The notes under the pieces: model-generated | Database searches by the model: none | What the model saw: only the letters and a program-made list of their open reading frames with translations | Told to the model about the DNA's origin: nothing | Shown here: piece by piece, positions 53,728-63,072 of the stretch | Numbering within the stretch: position 1 is the first letter of the stretch | Layout of the letters: the number at the start of each line of letters is the position of its first letter | From: Prochlorococcus sp. AG-363-N16 | GTDB lineage: Bacteria > Cyanobacteriota > Cyanobacteriia > PCC-6307 > Cyanobiaceae | DNA: 64,000 nucleotides | Direction: 5' to 3' | NCBI GenBank assembly: GCA_003280135.1 | Contig: QCFW01000001.1 | Span: 62,001 to 126,000 of the forward strand | Made by a program: the position numbers and the translations under genes

Positions 53728-54186
53728 TTAAAAGCAGTACTTCTTTAATACTGATATAACTTGACGAGCTTGATCTTCTATTAAATAAGCTTCATACTCT
53801 TTTTCTTCATTGCCTGTTAAAAGGGATGAGCCCTTATAGGCATTGATCTTTTGCTCACTTATCTTCTTTCTTTTATTCTTGGTTAAATTTAAAAGGTTGC
53901 CGTTATTACACTCTTGTGCAACATGAACAGCTTCATGCCTTAGGGCACGCCTTATCATTAATCCTGTTTGAAAATTATCTTCATGATTCCGTTGAAAATT
54001 GTATCCACCAAACTCCATTGCATTCTTTGTGCATATAACTACTTTTTTTTGTCTTTTCTTGAGAAAACCAAAGAATTTTTTATTGATAAGGCATAAAGGT
54101 GTATTCTCTTCTACGGTATAACCTGCTCTATTGACTAATTGAAGAATTTCTTTTTCCTGTGAATTCAAAAATAAAAGGAATTCCAT
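53728..54186 (-). CDS. Small HEAVH-motif protein, metallopeptidase-like
   Basis: 152 residues, ATG 54186. RRALRHEAVHVAQECNNGN has the HExxH zincin motif (HEAVH near residue 86), and a downstream acidic patch EKEYEAYLIEDQARQVISVL could supply the third ligand (Glu). Upstream it reads LVNRAGYTVEENTPLCLINK and KKVVICTKNAM. It lies downstream of umuC on the same strand with a 106-bp gap and may share the SOS-controlled transcript. An IrrE/ImmA-like protease role is one possibility; it is unproven. Confidence 0.6.
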   Translation of the reverse strand: MEFLLFLNSQEKEILQLVNRAGYTVEENTPLCLINKKFFGFLKKRQKKVVICTKNAMEFGGYNFQRNHEDNFQTGLMIRRALRHEAVHVAQECNNGNLLNLTKNKRKKISEQKINAYKGSSLLTGNEEKEYEAYLIEDQARQVISVLKKYCF

Positions 54187-54292
54187 TATGAATTTAGATT
54201 GATAATTGATTCTAGATAGTAAGTTCTTTTTCTATCTTTTAAAAATTTATTTTTGTTCTTGGTTTGTACATTAGTTAGAAAGGTATGGAATA

Positions 54293-55561
54293 TTATGCGT
54301 TTATTATAGGAATTTGTGTGAATTGTGTTGTAGAAGCATTGCTGAGGTATTTTCTTTGCATTGACCATTTAGGATTCACCCCACATGCTGCCCATGTCAC
54401 TATATTACGCCCATAGCGCTGATTCAGTCTATCAATTATTTGCATGAGTTCCTCTCGTTGAGATCTTTTTTTATCAGTCAGATCTTCAAACAACTTTAAT
54501 TGACAGTGGTCACTATTTACAAGGTCTTTCATGATGACACCTGCTTTGCTGAGTAATCGGTTGGGTTGAAAAAGTTTTGGTATCAGCTCAAGAGAGGCTT
54601 CTAAAAGGATGAAAGTATCATTGCTATGATACTCTAGACGTTTTGTGGCAGATTCACTGTAATAACTAGATGTATACATACTTGTACGTACAAATATGGT
54701 TATAGACCCTGCACATTGCTTTTGTTTTCTTAGTTTCTCACTTGCAAGAACACTATAGGTTGCTATTGCTTGCTTTAAATCATTAAGAGAGCAGATAGGA
54801 CGACTAAAGCTTCGACTTACGCAAGTCTCCTTTTTTGATTTTCGCTGAGTCAAAATAGGAAAACAACACTCTCCCCTCAATTCAGCCTGTAGACGTATAC
54901 CTTTGATACCATATTTTTTTTTTAATTTATTGCTTGGCATGTCCCTTAGTTGGCGGGCATTCTGAATCCCTTCAAGTTGACACCAGTATGCCAACTTACG
55001 CCCAATACCCCAGACATTTTCGATAGCTACTGATTCAAGCCAATACTCTTTATATTTACTAATTTCAAAGTCAAATACTCCGGCATGTTGAGCAAAATTC
55101 TTTGCTAAGTAATTAGCCAGTTTTGCTTGACTTTTGTTTATTCCAATTCCTATTGCGGTAGAGATCCCTAGGTTCTGATATATAAATGCACGCAAATTCT
55201 TTGCCCAAGGCCCTAAGTCCTTATTTATGGGACGTTGAATTTTTAAAAAGGCCTCGTCAATTGAATAAATCTCTATATCTTCACAGTAATTATTGAGAAG
55301 ATTCATAAATCGTTGGCTCATGTCACCGTAAAGTGCATAATTTGAGCTGCGTACTTCGACGCCAAGCGCATTTAACTGAGTATGTAGTTTAAAAAAGGGT
55401 TGCCCCATTTTAATTCCAAGCGTCTTGGCTTTTGCATTGCGAGCTATAACACATCCATCGTTATTGGATAAAATGACAAGAGGCTTCCCTTTGAGAGAAG
55501 GGTTCATTACTTCTTCGCATGATGCATAGAAATTATTGCCGTCTATTAATGCTATAGGCAT
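54293..55561 (-). CDS. umuC: DNA polymerase V catalytic subunit
   Basis: 422 residues from ATG 55561, where MPIALIDGNNFYASCE begins as in all Y-family polymerases; earlier in-frame codons overlap umuD and are rejected. Catalytic residues are in DGNNFY and YSIDEAFL; VWGIGRKLAYWCQLEGI is the HhH and the C-terminal little-finger domain includes RPICSLNDLKQAIATYSVLA. It performs error-prone translesion synthesis. Begins 14 bp after umuD, so co-translated or closely coupled. Confidence 0.94.
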   Translation of the reverse strand: MPIALIDGNNFYASCEEVMNPSLKGKPLVILSNNDGCVIARNAKAKTLGIKMGQPFFKLHTQLNALGVEVRSSNYALYGDMSQRFMNLLNNYCEDIEIYSIDEAFLKIQRPINKDLGPWAKNLRAFIYQNLGISTAIGIGINKSQAKLANYLAKNFAQHAGVFDFEISKYKEYWLESVAIENVWGIGRKLAYWCQLEGIQNARQLRDMPSNKLKKKYGIKGIRLQAELRGECCFPILTQRKSKKETCVSRSFSRPICSLNDLKQAIATYSVLASEKLRKQKQCAGSITIFVRTSMYTSSYYSESATKRLEYHSNDTFILLEASLELIPKLFQPNRLLSKAGVIMKDLVNSDHCQLKLFEDLTDKKRSQREELMQIIDRLNQRYGRNIVTWAACGVNPKWSMQRKYLSNASTTQFTQIPIINA

Positions 55562-55575
55562 AATTAGAATTATTT

Positions 55576-56010
55576 TTAATGCAAGGCGTGGATGGCGTAG
55601 ATAGCTACACCCCATATATAGGTGTGGTCAGAATTGTGCAAGTCGATTTTTTGTTGGGTAGGCGTTTCCGCTTCTAGGTATAGATTTCCTTTGTGTTGAG
55701 TTAATTTTCTTAAGGTGAAAACACCATCTAACACAGCAACAACTATATAGCCAGGTTGAGGATTGATGCTACGGTCAATAATTAGCAAGTCTTCTTGCTG
55801 TATACCTAAGCTGAACATTGAATTGCCTTTTACTCTTGCAAAGAAGGTGCTCGCTGGGTGCTGAATTAATTGCTTATTAAGATTGATTCTTTCTTCAACG
55901 TAATCATTGGCAGGAGAGGGAAAACCAGATGAGGATAATTTATGCGCGAGAGGAAGCGAGGATTTTGAGGAGACCGACTCTGGCGGAAAAATAGGGCCCA
56001 AGAAACTCAT
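55576..56010 (-). CDS. umuD: UmuD-type self-cleaving polymerase V subunit
   Basis: 144 residues, ATG 56010. LSSSGFPSPANDYVEERINL matches the UmuD cleavage region (Ser28/Gly29 at the C-G position of E. coli). The S24 catalytic Ser is S64 in GNSM. The expected Lys falls at Arg101 in FTLRKL, with Lys102 next to it, so either the lysine has shifted by one or activity is altered. Cleavage, stimulated by RecA, would activate UmuC. The start codon lies within a 62-bp palindrome carrying the LexA box. Confidence 0.9.
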   Translation of the reverse strand: MSFLGPIFPPESVSSKSSLPLAHKLSSSGFPSPANDYVEERINLNKQLIQHPASTFFARVKGNSMFSLGIQQEDLLIIDRSINPQPGYIVVAVLDGVFTLRKLTQHKGNLYLEAETPTQQKIDLHNSDHTYIWGVAIYAIHALH

Positions 56011-56064
56011 ACCAATAACCTATAGTGGTACTAATGTACCACTATAGGTTATTGGTATGAGTTT
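56003..56064. promoter_or_regulatory. LexA-type SOS operator inside a 29-bp-arm perfect palindrome
   Basis: Arms 56003-56031 and 56036-56064 are exact complements around TAAT. The centre GGTACTAATGTACC fits the cyanobacterial LexA box consensus RGTACNNNDGTWCB as I recall it. The umuD start codon (56008-56010) is in one arm, and the rlmH stop codon begins at the end of the other. TATAGT and TATAGG near the centre could serve as -10 boxes. On a read-through RNA the hairpin would bury the umuD start. Confidence 0.85.
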
Positions 56065-56501
56065 TACTCTCGGTGATAAGGACTTCCTTGCCTAATAGCT
56101 TTTGCTCGATAAAGCTGTTCGACTAACAAAAGACGAGCTATATCATGAGGAAATGTTAAACGCGAAAGACTGATATTCCAGTAGGCCATATTTTTTATCT
56201 CGGAACTTAGGCCATCAGCGCCACCTATTAGAAAGGCAATACGTTTGGAATTAAGTGTTTCGAGCTGTTGAGAAAAAGATAAGGATGTCATTAGTGTTCC
56301 TTCTTCGCTAAGAACTATAGGCAGTTCATTCCTTGTAATAGATTTGAGTAGTTCCTGAGACTCTTTGGCAATGCTTGAGTCGCGTAGTTCAGTAATAGTC
56401 AATCCAGGAAGCCTTTTGAGATAAAGATTTAAGCCGTTTTGTATCCATTTTTTACGAACTTTGCCTATTGCAATTATCCGCCAACGAGAAGGAGTAACCA
56501 T
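56064..56501 (-). CDS. rlmH: 23S rRNA pseudouridine-1915 N3-methyltransferase
   Basis: 145 residues from ATG 56501; the frame opens earlier at a TTG that overlaps the upstream gene. [34 protein letters not shown] and the SPOUT knot [56 protein letters not shown] are the RlmH signature, including the invariant end of the family. Its stop codon touches the SOS palindrome. Confidence 0.93.
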   Translation of the reverse strand: MVTPSRWRIIAIGKVRKKWIQNGLNLYLKRLPGLTITELRDSSIAKESQELLKSITRNELPIVLSEEGTLMTSLSFSQQLETLNSKRIAFLIGGADGLSSEIKNMAYWNISLSRLTFPHDIARLLLVEQLYRAKAIRQGSPYHRE

Positions 56502-56514
56502 TATAAGAATTAAG

Positions 56515-56886
56515 TTAATCTTCTTCAAGTAGCAACATTTTGAAAGAAGTATATAGCTCTGACTCTGTTGAAGCTTGCTTATTTTTATTTACGGAACTTA
56601 AATCTTGATTATTAATATCATTTTGATCAAGATTAGAATCCTTCAATTGTTCCTTTCTCTCAAGTTCTTTAAGACGTTTGATTAGGTGGTCAGGCACCTC
56701 TCCGCTTCTACTTGCTTTAATAAGTTCTTGAAAAAGTTTAATTGGATCTTTTTCTGTTTCTATAGGGTGAAGTTTCGTTTTATCATTATTTTTTTTCTTT
56801 AACGAATTATTAGGTTTGCTTGAATTCTTGGAAATTTTCTCACTATAGCTACTTAGTTTTTCAAGGTTCTTAGAATCCAATGCCAT
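56515..56886 (-). CDS. Disordered, charged hypothetical protein
   Basis: 123 residues, ATG 56886. Rich in Lys, Asn, Ser and Glu ([20 protein letters not shown]), with one more ordered region at about 45-75, [20 protein letters not shown] and [14 protein letters not shown]. It lies 13 bp upstream of rlmH on the same strand. No family recognised; the conserved helical centre may bind a protein. Confidence 0.65.
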   Translation of the reverse strand: MALDSKNLEKLSSYSEKISKNSSKPNNSLKKKNNDKTKLHPIETEKDPIKLFQELIKASRSGEVPDHLIKRLKELERKEQLKDSNLDQNDINNQDLSSVNKNKQASTESELYTSFKMLLLEED

Positions 56887-56989
56887 TTGTAAAGGAATTC
56901 AATTAAGGAATAAGATACGCTAACACGTTACTTTTAAAAAGATGGCCTTAAGGATATCGATTGGTTCATTCTCAAGTAGCATTTAAAAG

Positions 56990-57805
56990 ATGGTTTTTTT
57001 TAAACAAATTCCTAGAAAGCGTTTTGGGCAACATTGGTTAATTGATGAATCTATTTTAACTAGAATTGTTAGAGCAGCTGACATACAAGCAGGAGATCGT
57101 ATTTTAGAGATTGGCCCAGGGCGAGGTGCCCTTACTGAGAGATTGCTTGGCTCACAAGCAGAGTTGATCCATGCAATTGAATTGGATCGTGATTTGGTGC
57201 TTGGTTTAAAAAAACGTTTTTCTAGTCAGGAACGATTCTATTTACAAGAAGGGGACTTTCTCTCTAGTAATATTAATCAAGGCAATGGTAGGAGTTTAAA
57301 TAAAGTTGTTGCAAACATTCCATATAACATTACTAGTCCATTACTGGATAAGCTCTTAGGAAAACTTGGTAGTGCTCCAGAATCAACTTTTACAAAGTTG
57401 GTTCTTTTAATGCAAAAAGAGGTGGCTGATCGGATTATTGCAGTCCCTGGCAAGCATCAATTTAGTGCAATGAGTGTCAGAATACAGTTGTTAGCACATG
57501 CTTTTGCTATATGTGATGTTCCTCCTAAGTGTTTCAAGCCAATGCCGAAAGTAGACTCTAAAGTAGTTGTTTTAGAACCATTGCCACAAGATAAACGTCA
57601 AGATTTTAGTATTGAGCGCAAGGTGGATACGTTGCTAAAAAAAGCCTTTTTAGCGAGAAGAAAAAAACTGAAAAATACTTTGGTTGGCATTAGTACACAC
57701 TCCAAGCTTCAATCTGTAGCAGATAGCCTTGGTATTAGTCTGGATCAGAGGCCTCAAGAATTGTCTCCAACTATGTGGGTCAAGTTTGCTAAGGCCTTGG
57801 AATAA
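56990..57805 (+). CDS. rsmA: 16S rRNA A1518/A1519 dimethyltransferase
   Basis: 271 residues, ATG 56990. PRKRFGQHWLIDESILTRIV, AdoMet motif ILEIGPGRGALTERLL, and catalytic NIPYNITSPLLDKL are the KsgA signature. It dimethylates two adjacent adenines near the 3' end of 16S rRNA. ispE follows after 34 bp, a conserved order in many bacteria. Confidence 0.96.
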   Translation: MVFFKQIPRKRFGQHWLIDESILTRIVRAADIQAGDRILEIGPGRGALTERLLGSQAELIHAIELDRDLVLGLKKRFSSQERFYLQEGDFLSSNINQGNGRSLNKVVANIPYNITSPLLDKLLGKLGSAPESTFTKLVLLMQKEVADRIIAVPGKHQFSAMSVRIQLLAHAFAICDVPPKCFKPMPKVDSKVVVLEPLPQDKRQDFSIERKVDTLLKKAFLARRKKLKNTLVGISTHSKLQSVADSLGISLDQRPQELSPTMWVKFAKALE

Positions 57806-57839
57806 CTTTGATTACGTTACTTTCTTTTGCAAATATTTT

Positions 57840-58784
57840 ATGAAACAGTCCACTATGAAATCAGAAGATTCTTTTCAAGTAATCGCACCTGCAAAAATCA
57901 ACTTGCATTTGGAAGTTCTTGGCCTCCGACCTGATGGATTTCATGAGTTGGCAATGGTTATGCAAACTATTGACCTTTTTGATTGCATAACCATTCAGGA
58001 CAGAAGTGATTCGGAAATAGTTATTACTTCGACTGATCGAAACTTAAGTATGGGAGATGACAACTTGATAATGAGAGCGGCCAAATTACTTCGTAGGGAA
58101 TCTGGTAAATCAGATTTGGGAGCTTCAATTCATTTGGTTAAAAATATTCCTATTGGAGCAGGTTTGGCGGGTGGTTCTAGTGATGGCGCCGCAACATTGC
58201 GAGGGTTGAATTTGTTGTGGGGAATTAACTTTCCAATTGAATCTTTGGAAAGAATGTCTGCTGAGCTTGGATCAGATGTTCCGTTTTGTGTCTCAGGTGG
58301 TCTTCAATTATGTTTTGGCAGAGGAGAAATTTTAGAACCTTTAAATAATTCATTAGAGGATTTTGCAATTGTGCTTGTCAAGGATCCATCAAAAGAAGTA
58401 TCAACTCCATGGGCTTATTCAAGATATAAAGAGATAAATTCGAAAAATTATTTAGAGAATGAGATGGAATTTGAAAATAGACGAGAATTGCTTAGAAATT
58501 CACATTGGTTGAATCCTATAAAGGCATTAAGTGCACCTCCTTTAAGGAATGATTTGCAAGATGTTGTTGCACCGGTTATCCCTGAAGTTCAGAACGGATT
58601 AAAGTTTCTTTCTTCTTTAAAAGGTGTGCAATCAATAGCAATGAGTGGTTCTGGACCAAGTTGCTTCGGCCTTTTTGAAGATTACAAAACTGCTAAGAAT
58701 TCTTTAGATGAAAAGAATAGGACTCTTGATGAATATGGATTAAAAGCGTGGTGCTGCACCTTTCAATCTAAAAATCTTATTTGA
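57840..58784 (+). CDS. ispE: 4-diphosphocytidyl-2-C-methyl-D-erythritol kinase
   Basis: 314 residues from ATG 57840; ATG 57855 is an alternative and the longer frame from 57729 overlaps rsmA and is rejected. VIAPAKINLHLEVLGLRPDG, then IPIGAGLAGGSSDGAATLRG (GHMP kinase ATP loop) and AMSGSGPSCFG. It phosphorylates CDP-methylerythritol in the MEP isoprenoid pathway, which feeds carotenoid and chlorophyll side chains. Confidence 0.95.
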   Translation: MKQSTMKSEDSFQVIAPAKINLHLEVLGLRPDGFHELAMVMQTIDLFDCITIQDRSDSEIVITSTDRNLSMGDDNLIMRAAKLLRRESGKSDLGASIHLVKNIPIGAGLAGGSSDGAATLRGLNLLWGINFPIESLERMSAELGSDVPFCVSGGLQLCFGRGEILEPLNNSLEDFAIVLVKDPSKEVSTPWAYSRYKEINSKNYLENEMEFENRRELLRNSHWLNPIKALSAPPLRNDLQDVVAPVIPEVQNGLKFLSSLKGVQSIAMSGSGPSCFGLFEDYKTAKNSLDEKNRTLDEYGLKAWCCTFQSKNLI

Positions 58785-58856
58785 AGTATTAACAGAGATC
58801 AAGGAGAATATATTTTTAGAAAATTTCCGGTTTTCTCAGTCTGTAAAAAACACTTC

Positions 58857-59162
58857 ATGAAAACTACCGATAACGAAAAAGAGAATGTTAAAAAAGGGCC
58901 TTTAAGTTTTTTGTCAGGTTCTCTGACCAGTCTCCTTTTAGGATGGGTCTGCTTTCTTTTGAGTGAAAAGCTTGTAATTTATTTCAGTACGCATTCTTCA
59001 GATTATTCGTCTGCAATTGCTAACAGCATTGCATCAGGCTTTAAAACATTAGTTATTGGAATCTCCTTCCTGGCAACATTTACGTTCTTTTTTATTGGTA
59101 TAGGACTGTTAATTGTATTTGTTCGTAGCTTGCTTGCTGTCAAGGAAGTTGAAGTTGATTAG
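58857..59162 (+). CDS. DUF3082 family membrane protein
   Basis: 101 residues, ATG 58857. KKGPLSFLSGSLTSLLLGWV begins the first helix, followed by SEKLVIYFSTHSSDYSSAIA and a second pair of helices (TLVIGISFLATFTFFFIGIG). The GPLSFLxGSLTSxLLxW opening is the cyanobacterial DUF3082 pattern. Function unknown. Confidence 0.78.
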   Translation: MKTTDNEKENVKKGPLSFLSGSLTSLLLGWVCFLLSEKLVIYFSTHSSDYSSAIANSIASGFKTLVIGISFLATFTFFFIGIGLLIVFVRSLLAVKEVEVD

Positions 59163-59204
59163 CCTTTATACATTCCTTTTCATCAGCTTAAAAGAGGAGA
59201 AATC

Positions 59205-59300
59205 ATGACAGTTCATGATCTTGGATTACTAGTTCTTTTGCTCAGCCCTGGAATGCTTTTATCAGTTTTAATTCTTTCTACATTTGCTGAAGGCGGTTAA
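59205..59300 (+). CDS. 31-residue membrane peptide upstream of pdhB
   Basis: ATG 59205 to TAA 59300: [39 protein letters not shown] eight bases upstream is one of the strongest ribosome sites in the window. One helix with a Pro-Gly kink. Similar in size to photosystem and cytochrome b6f small subunits, but with no diagnostic motif. Confidence 0.62.
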   Translation: MTVHDLGLLVLLLSPGMLLSVLILSTFAEGG

Positions 59301-59368
59301 ATTGGCACGGTTTTGTTATAGCTTGGCATAAACAAAGCAGGCTTTATCTGCATCCTCAAGTTAAAACT

Positions 59369-60352
59369 GTGGCAGGAACACTTCTTTTTAATGCACTTCG
59401 AGACGCTATTGATGAGGAAATGGCTAAAGATCCTCATGTTTGCGTTATGGGGGAGGATGTCGGTCAATATGGAGGTTCTTACAAGGTTACTAAAGATCTC
59501 TATGAGAAATATGGTGAACTAAGGGTCCTTGATACTCCTATAGCAGAAAATAGTTTTACAGGAATGGCTGTGGGAGCAGCCATGACTGGACTAAGGCCCA
59601 TTGTAGAGGGAATGAATATGGGTTTTCTTTTGCTGGCTTTTAATCAAATATCTAACAATATGGGAATGCTGAGATATACAAGTGGCGGAAATTTTACTAT
59701 TCCTACTGTTGTTAGAGGACCAGGAGGTGTAGGCCGCCAGCTGGGTGCCGAACATAGTCAAAGATTGGAGGCATATTTTCATGCTGTCCCTGGGATAAAG
59801 ATTGTTGCCTGCAGTACTCCTACAAATGCCAAGGGATTAATGAAAGCGGCAATTCGAGATAATAATCCAGTATTATTTTTTGAGCATGTACTTCTTTATA
59901 ATTTAAGTGAGGAATTGCCGAAAGGTGATTATATTTGTGCTTTAGACCAGGCAGATATAGTAAAAGAAGGCAAGGATATAACAATTCTTACATATTCAAG
60001 AATGAGACATCATTGTTTAAAGGCTTTAGAGCAATTAGACAGTAAAGGAATTGATGCTGAGTTAATTGATTTGATTAGCCTTAAACCTTTTGATTTAGAA
60101 ACTATTTCTAAATCAATAAAGAAAACTCATAAGGTTATTATTGTTGAGGAATGCATGAAAACAGGTGGTATTGGCGCTGAGCTTATTGCATTAATTAATG
60201 AGAACTGTTTTGATGAATTGGATTCAAGACCTGTAAGGCTTTCCAGTCAAGATATTCCTACGCCTTATAATGGGAAGCTTGAGAATCTAACTATTATCCA
60301 GCCTCATCAGATAGTAGAAACAGCAGAGCAAATGATCACACAAGGTCTTTAA
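59369..60352 (+). CDS. pdhB: Pyruvate dehydrogenase E1 component beta subunit
   Basis: 327 residues from GTG 59369. [60 protein letters not shown] and [20 protein letters not shown] are the E1-beta signature for thiamine-diphosphate and substrate binding. With E1-alpha, E2 and E3 (not in the window) it makes acetyl-CoA. secD starts four bases after the stop. Confidence 0.95.
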   Translation: MAGTLLFNALRDAIDEEMAKDPHVCVMGEDVGQYGGSYKVTKDLYEKYGELRVLDTPIAENSFTGMAVGAAMTGLRPIVEGMNMGFLLLAFNQISNNMGMLRYTSGGNFTIPTVVRGPGGVGRQLGAEHSQRLEAYFHAVPGIKIVACSTPTNAKGLMKAAIRDNNPVLFFEHVLLYNLSEELPKGDYICALDQADIVKEGKDITILTYSRMRHHCLKALEQLDSKGIDAELIDLISLKPFDLETISKSIKKTHKVIIVEECMKTGGIGAELIALINENCFDELDSRPVRLSSQDIPTPYNGKLENLTIIQPHQIVETAEQMITQGL

Positions 60353-60356
60353 ATAT

Positions 60357-61829
60357 ATGTTTCGACAACAGGGATGGTTAGCACTTCTTTTGGCATTAGT
60401 TATTGCTGCTTTATCTGTTTGTATAAATTTGAATTTTCAACTTGGTCTTGACCTTCAAGGAGGTAGTCAACTTACTCTTGAGGTTCAACCAACAGATGAC
60501 ATCCAAGAAATTGGGTCAGAGCAGGTTGAAGCTGTTAAAGCTGTTCTAGATCGGAGAGTTAATAGTTTAGGAGTTTCAGAGTCGACCCTTCAAACAATAG
60601 GGACTAGCCAATTAATTCTGGAACTTCCTGGGGAACAAGAGCCTTCAAAGGCCGCCAGAGTTTTAGGTAAAACAGCACTTTTGGAATTTAGAGCGCAGAA
60701 GTCTGGAACGAAAGAATTAATGCGAACACTCCAAGGACTTCGGTTACAAGCCAGAAATGCTTTAAAGAATAATAGTGAAACTACTAATCAAGCCAAGTCG
60801 TCCATAAACAAGGAACAATTGCAATCTTTAAAATCTGCACTGAACTTATCAGATCTTAAAGGAACAGAGAAGGATCAACTTGAGGAAATAATTAAAACAA
60901 TCAATAATGGAATAGTGAGCCTTTTTGAACCTGCAACTCTTACTGGAAAAGATTTAGTTAGTGCAGGGAGACGCCAAGAACAGAATCTCGCTAGTTGGGA
61001 GGTGACTCTTACTTTTAATCAATTAGGTGGGGATAGATTTGCCGAATTAACGAAATCCATAGCTGGGACTGATCGTTTACTAGGTATTGTTCTAGATGGA
61101 GAGTCTATTAGTGAAGCAAACGTTGGAGAACAATTTAAGGTAGCTGGCATTACAGGCGGTGCTGCCACAATTAGTGGAAATTTCTCCTCAGATTCAGCGA
61201 GGGAACTCGAGGTCCAATTAAGAGGAGGTGCTCTTCCAATGCCTGTAGAAGTTATTCAAGTAAAAACTATTGGACCCACTTTAGGAGTGGAAAATATTCA
61301 ACGTAGTCTTTTTGCGGCTCTTTCTGGATTAGCTTTAGTGGCACTTTTTATGCTTGTGTTTTACCGTTTGCCAGGCTTTGTAGCTGTTGTTGCTTTAAGT
61401 GCGTATTCATTATTTAATTTTGCTATTTATGCTCTAATACCAGTTACTTTGACCTTGCCTGGCATAGCAGGTTTTATTTTGAGTATTGGAATGGCTGTAG
61501 ATGCTAATGTTTTGATCTTTCAAAGAATTAAGGATGAATTGCGAAGAGGGAATACATTGATTCGATCTATTGAAAATGGCTTTTCACAAGCCTTTTCCTC
61601 AATAATTGATGGCCATATTACAACGCTCATTAGTTGTACTGCACTATTTTATCTTGGCACAGGTTTTGTTAAAGGTTTTGCAGCAACACTTGGTATAGGA
61701 GTAGTGATAAGTCTGTTTACTGCACTTTCGTGTACACGAGTTCTCTTGAAGTTTCTTATGAGCTATAAGTCTTTAAGAACACCGGCTAATTTCTTGCCTA
61801 TTTCTCAACTCCCCACTTCATCTTCTTAA
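60357..61829 (+). CDS. secD: Protein translocase subunit SecD
   Basis: 490 residues, ATG 60357. N-terminal helix, then LGLDLQGGSQLTLEVQPTDD with the D1 motif, the P1 head domain, and five helices from about 310 (FRLPGFVAVVALSAYSLFNF; LPGIAGFILSIGMAVDANVL; FQRIKDELRRGN; GFVKGFAATLGIGVVISLFT). SecDF uses proton motive force to finish export through SecYEG. Pairs with secF nine bases on. Confidence 0.95.
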   Translation: MFRQQGWLALLLALVIAALSVCINLNFQLGLDLQGGSQLTLEVQPTDDIQEIGSEQVEAVKAVLDRRVNSLGVSESTLQTIGTSQLILELPGEQEPSKAARVLGKTALLEFRAQKSGTKELMRTLQGLRLQARNALKNNSETTNQAKSSINKEQLQSLKSALNLSDLKGTEKDQLEEIIKTINNGIVSLFEPATLTGKDLVSAGRRQEQNLASWEVTLTFNQLGGDRFAELTKSIAGTDRLLGIVLDGESISEANVGEQFKVAGITGGAATISGNFSSDSARELEVQLRGGALPMPVEVIQVKTIGPTLGVENIQRSLFAALSGLALVALFMLVFYRLPGFVAVVALSAYSLFNFAIYALIPVTLTLPGIAGFILSIGMAVDANVLIFQRIKDELRRGNTLIRSIENGFSQAFSSIIDGHITTLISCTALFYLGTGFVKGFAATLGIGVVISLFTALSCTRVLLKFLMSYKSLRTPANFLPISQLPTSSS

Positions 61830-61838
61830 GAGTATTTT

Positions 61839-62807
61839 GTGAGTTACTCCTCAAAGCAAATTCAAACAAATTTATTTTTAAATCTATGTCGCAATAGATA
61901 TAGAGTTTGGATCGCCTCCAGCTTGGCAGTAATTTTGAGCCTCTCTGGCTTAATAGTTTCTTGGATAAATCCTTCTATTGGATACCCTCTTAGACCTGGG
62001 CTTGACTTTACCGGAGGGACTCAAATAAAAGTTGAACGCGTATGTTTTAATCAATGCAATGAAATTAGTTCTAGTGATATTGGTACTTTTTTAAAAAACA
62101 ATTCATTAGCCACAAAAAAATTATTTAATGATGTAAACCTAACCTCTGCAAGAGTTCAGTCTTTAGATTCTTCAAAAACATTAGTTATTAGACTTCCTTT
62201 TCTTTCGGCGGCTCAGTCTGAGGAGGTATTGAAATCATTAGCCTCGTATGTAGGGCCTTTTGAACCTGGTAGTCAATCAATAGATACTATTGGACCTTCT
62301 TTGGGTTCTCGATTACTACGAAGCAGCTTGATATCTTTATTAGTAGCATTTTCAGGAATTGCTTTATACATAAGTTATAGATTTGATCGTCAATTCTCAC
62401 TGCTAGCAATAATAGCTTTGTTACATGATCTGATCATTGTCTCTGGTGTTTTTGCATGGCTTGGAGTCTTAATTGGTTTAGAGGTTAATAGTCTTTTCGC
62501 AGTAGCGTTGTTAACAATAGCTGGATATTCAGTTAATGATACTGTTGTCGTTTTTGATAGAATTCGAGAAATCAGTAAACTAGAACCTTCACTTTCTTTT
62601 AACCAAATGATTGATGTTGCTGTTTCGGCAACTTTATCAAGAACTTTGTATACCAGTGGAACTACGTTGTTACCTTTATTATCATTAATTTTCTTTGGTG
62701 GAGATACACTTTATTGGTTTGCTATTGCCTTAGGAATAGGAGTTATAGTTGGTAGCTGGTCAAGTATAGCTTTAGCACCTTCTTTGCTTAGCTTGAAAAG
62801 AAATTAA
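61839..62807 (+). CDS. secF: Protein translocase subunit SecF
   Basis: 322 residues from GTG 61839. LRPGLDFTGGTQIKVERVCF is the D1-like motif, LLIVSGVFAWLGVLIGLEVN and TIAGYSVNDTVVVFDRIREI the D4/D6 motifs, and SRTLYTSGTTLLPLLSLIFF the last helices. Works with SecD. Six membrane segments; length is usual. Confidence 0.95.
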   Translation: MSYSSKQIQTNLFLNLCRNRYRVWIASSLAVILSLSGLIVSWINPSIGYPLRPGLDFTGGTQIKVERVCFNQCNEISSSDIGTFLKNNSLATKKLFNDVNLTSARVQSLDSSKTLVIRLPFLSAAQSEEVLKSLASYVGPFEPGSQSIDTIGPSLGSRLLRSSLISLLVAFSGIALYISYRFDRQFSLLAIIALLHDLIIVSGVFAWLGVLIGLEVNSLFAVALLTIAGYSVNDTVVVFDRIREISKLEPSLSFNQMIDVAVSATLSRTLYTSGTTLLPLLSLIFFGGDTLYWFAIALGIGVIVGSWSSIALAPSLLSLKRN

Positions 62808-62837
62808 TTGATTGGCTTTAGATTACTGGATTTTAAA

Positions 62838-63059
62838 ATGTATCAATCGAATACTAATGTAATTAATTACCTAATTGCTATAATTATTTTTTTCTATGCA
62901 TTATGGAATCTGAGAGTAGAAATAAGACTAATTTTAGACCATTTAACAATTATGTCTTTGTTCTATGCATTGAGTGATCACCCATTTTCATTTATTTGTT
63001 TAATTTTGACACCTATTATTTTGTTTAATCAAATGAATTCAATTAAGAAAAAGAAATAA
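62838..63059 (+). CDS. Membrane protein downstream of secF
   Basis: 73 residues from ATG 62838 (a TTG at 62808 directly after secF would add ten). Two helices: NYLIAIIIFFYALWNLRVEI and HPFSFICLILTPIILFNQMN, then SIKKKK. Probably in the secDF transcript. Picocyanobacterial operons often end in a small gene here; no function known. Confidence 0.6.
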   Translation: MYQSNTNVINYLIAIIIFFYALWNLRVEIRLILDHLTIMSLFYALSDHPFSFICLILTPIILFNQMNSIKKKK

Positions 63060-63072
63060 AGAAGAAAACAAA

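Noticed and set aside
54186-54368. 60-codon minus frame between umuC and the HEAVH gene
   Set aside because: Overlaps the umuC 3' end and has an Asn/Lys/Tyr-biased random composition.
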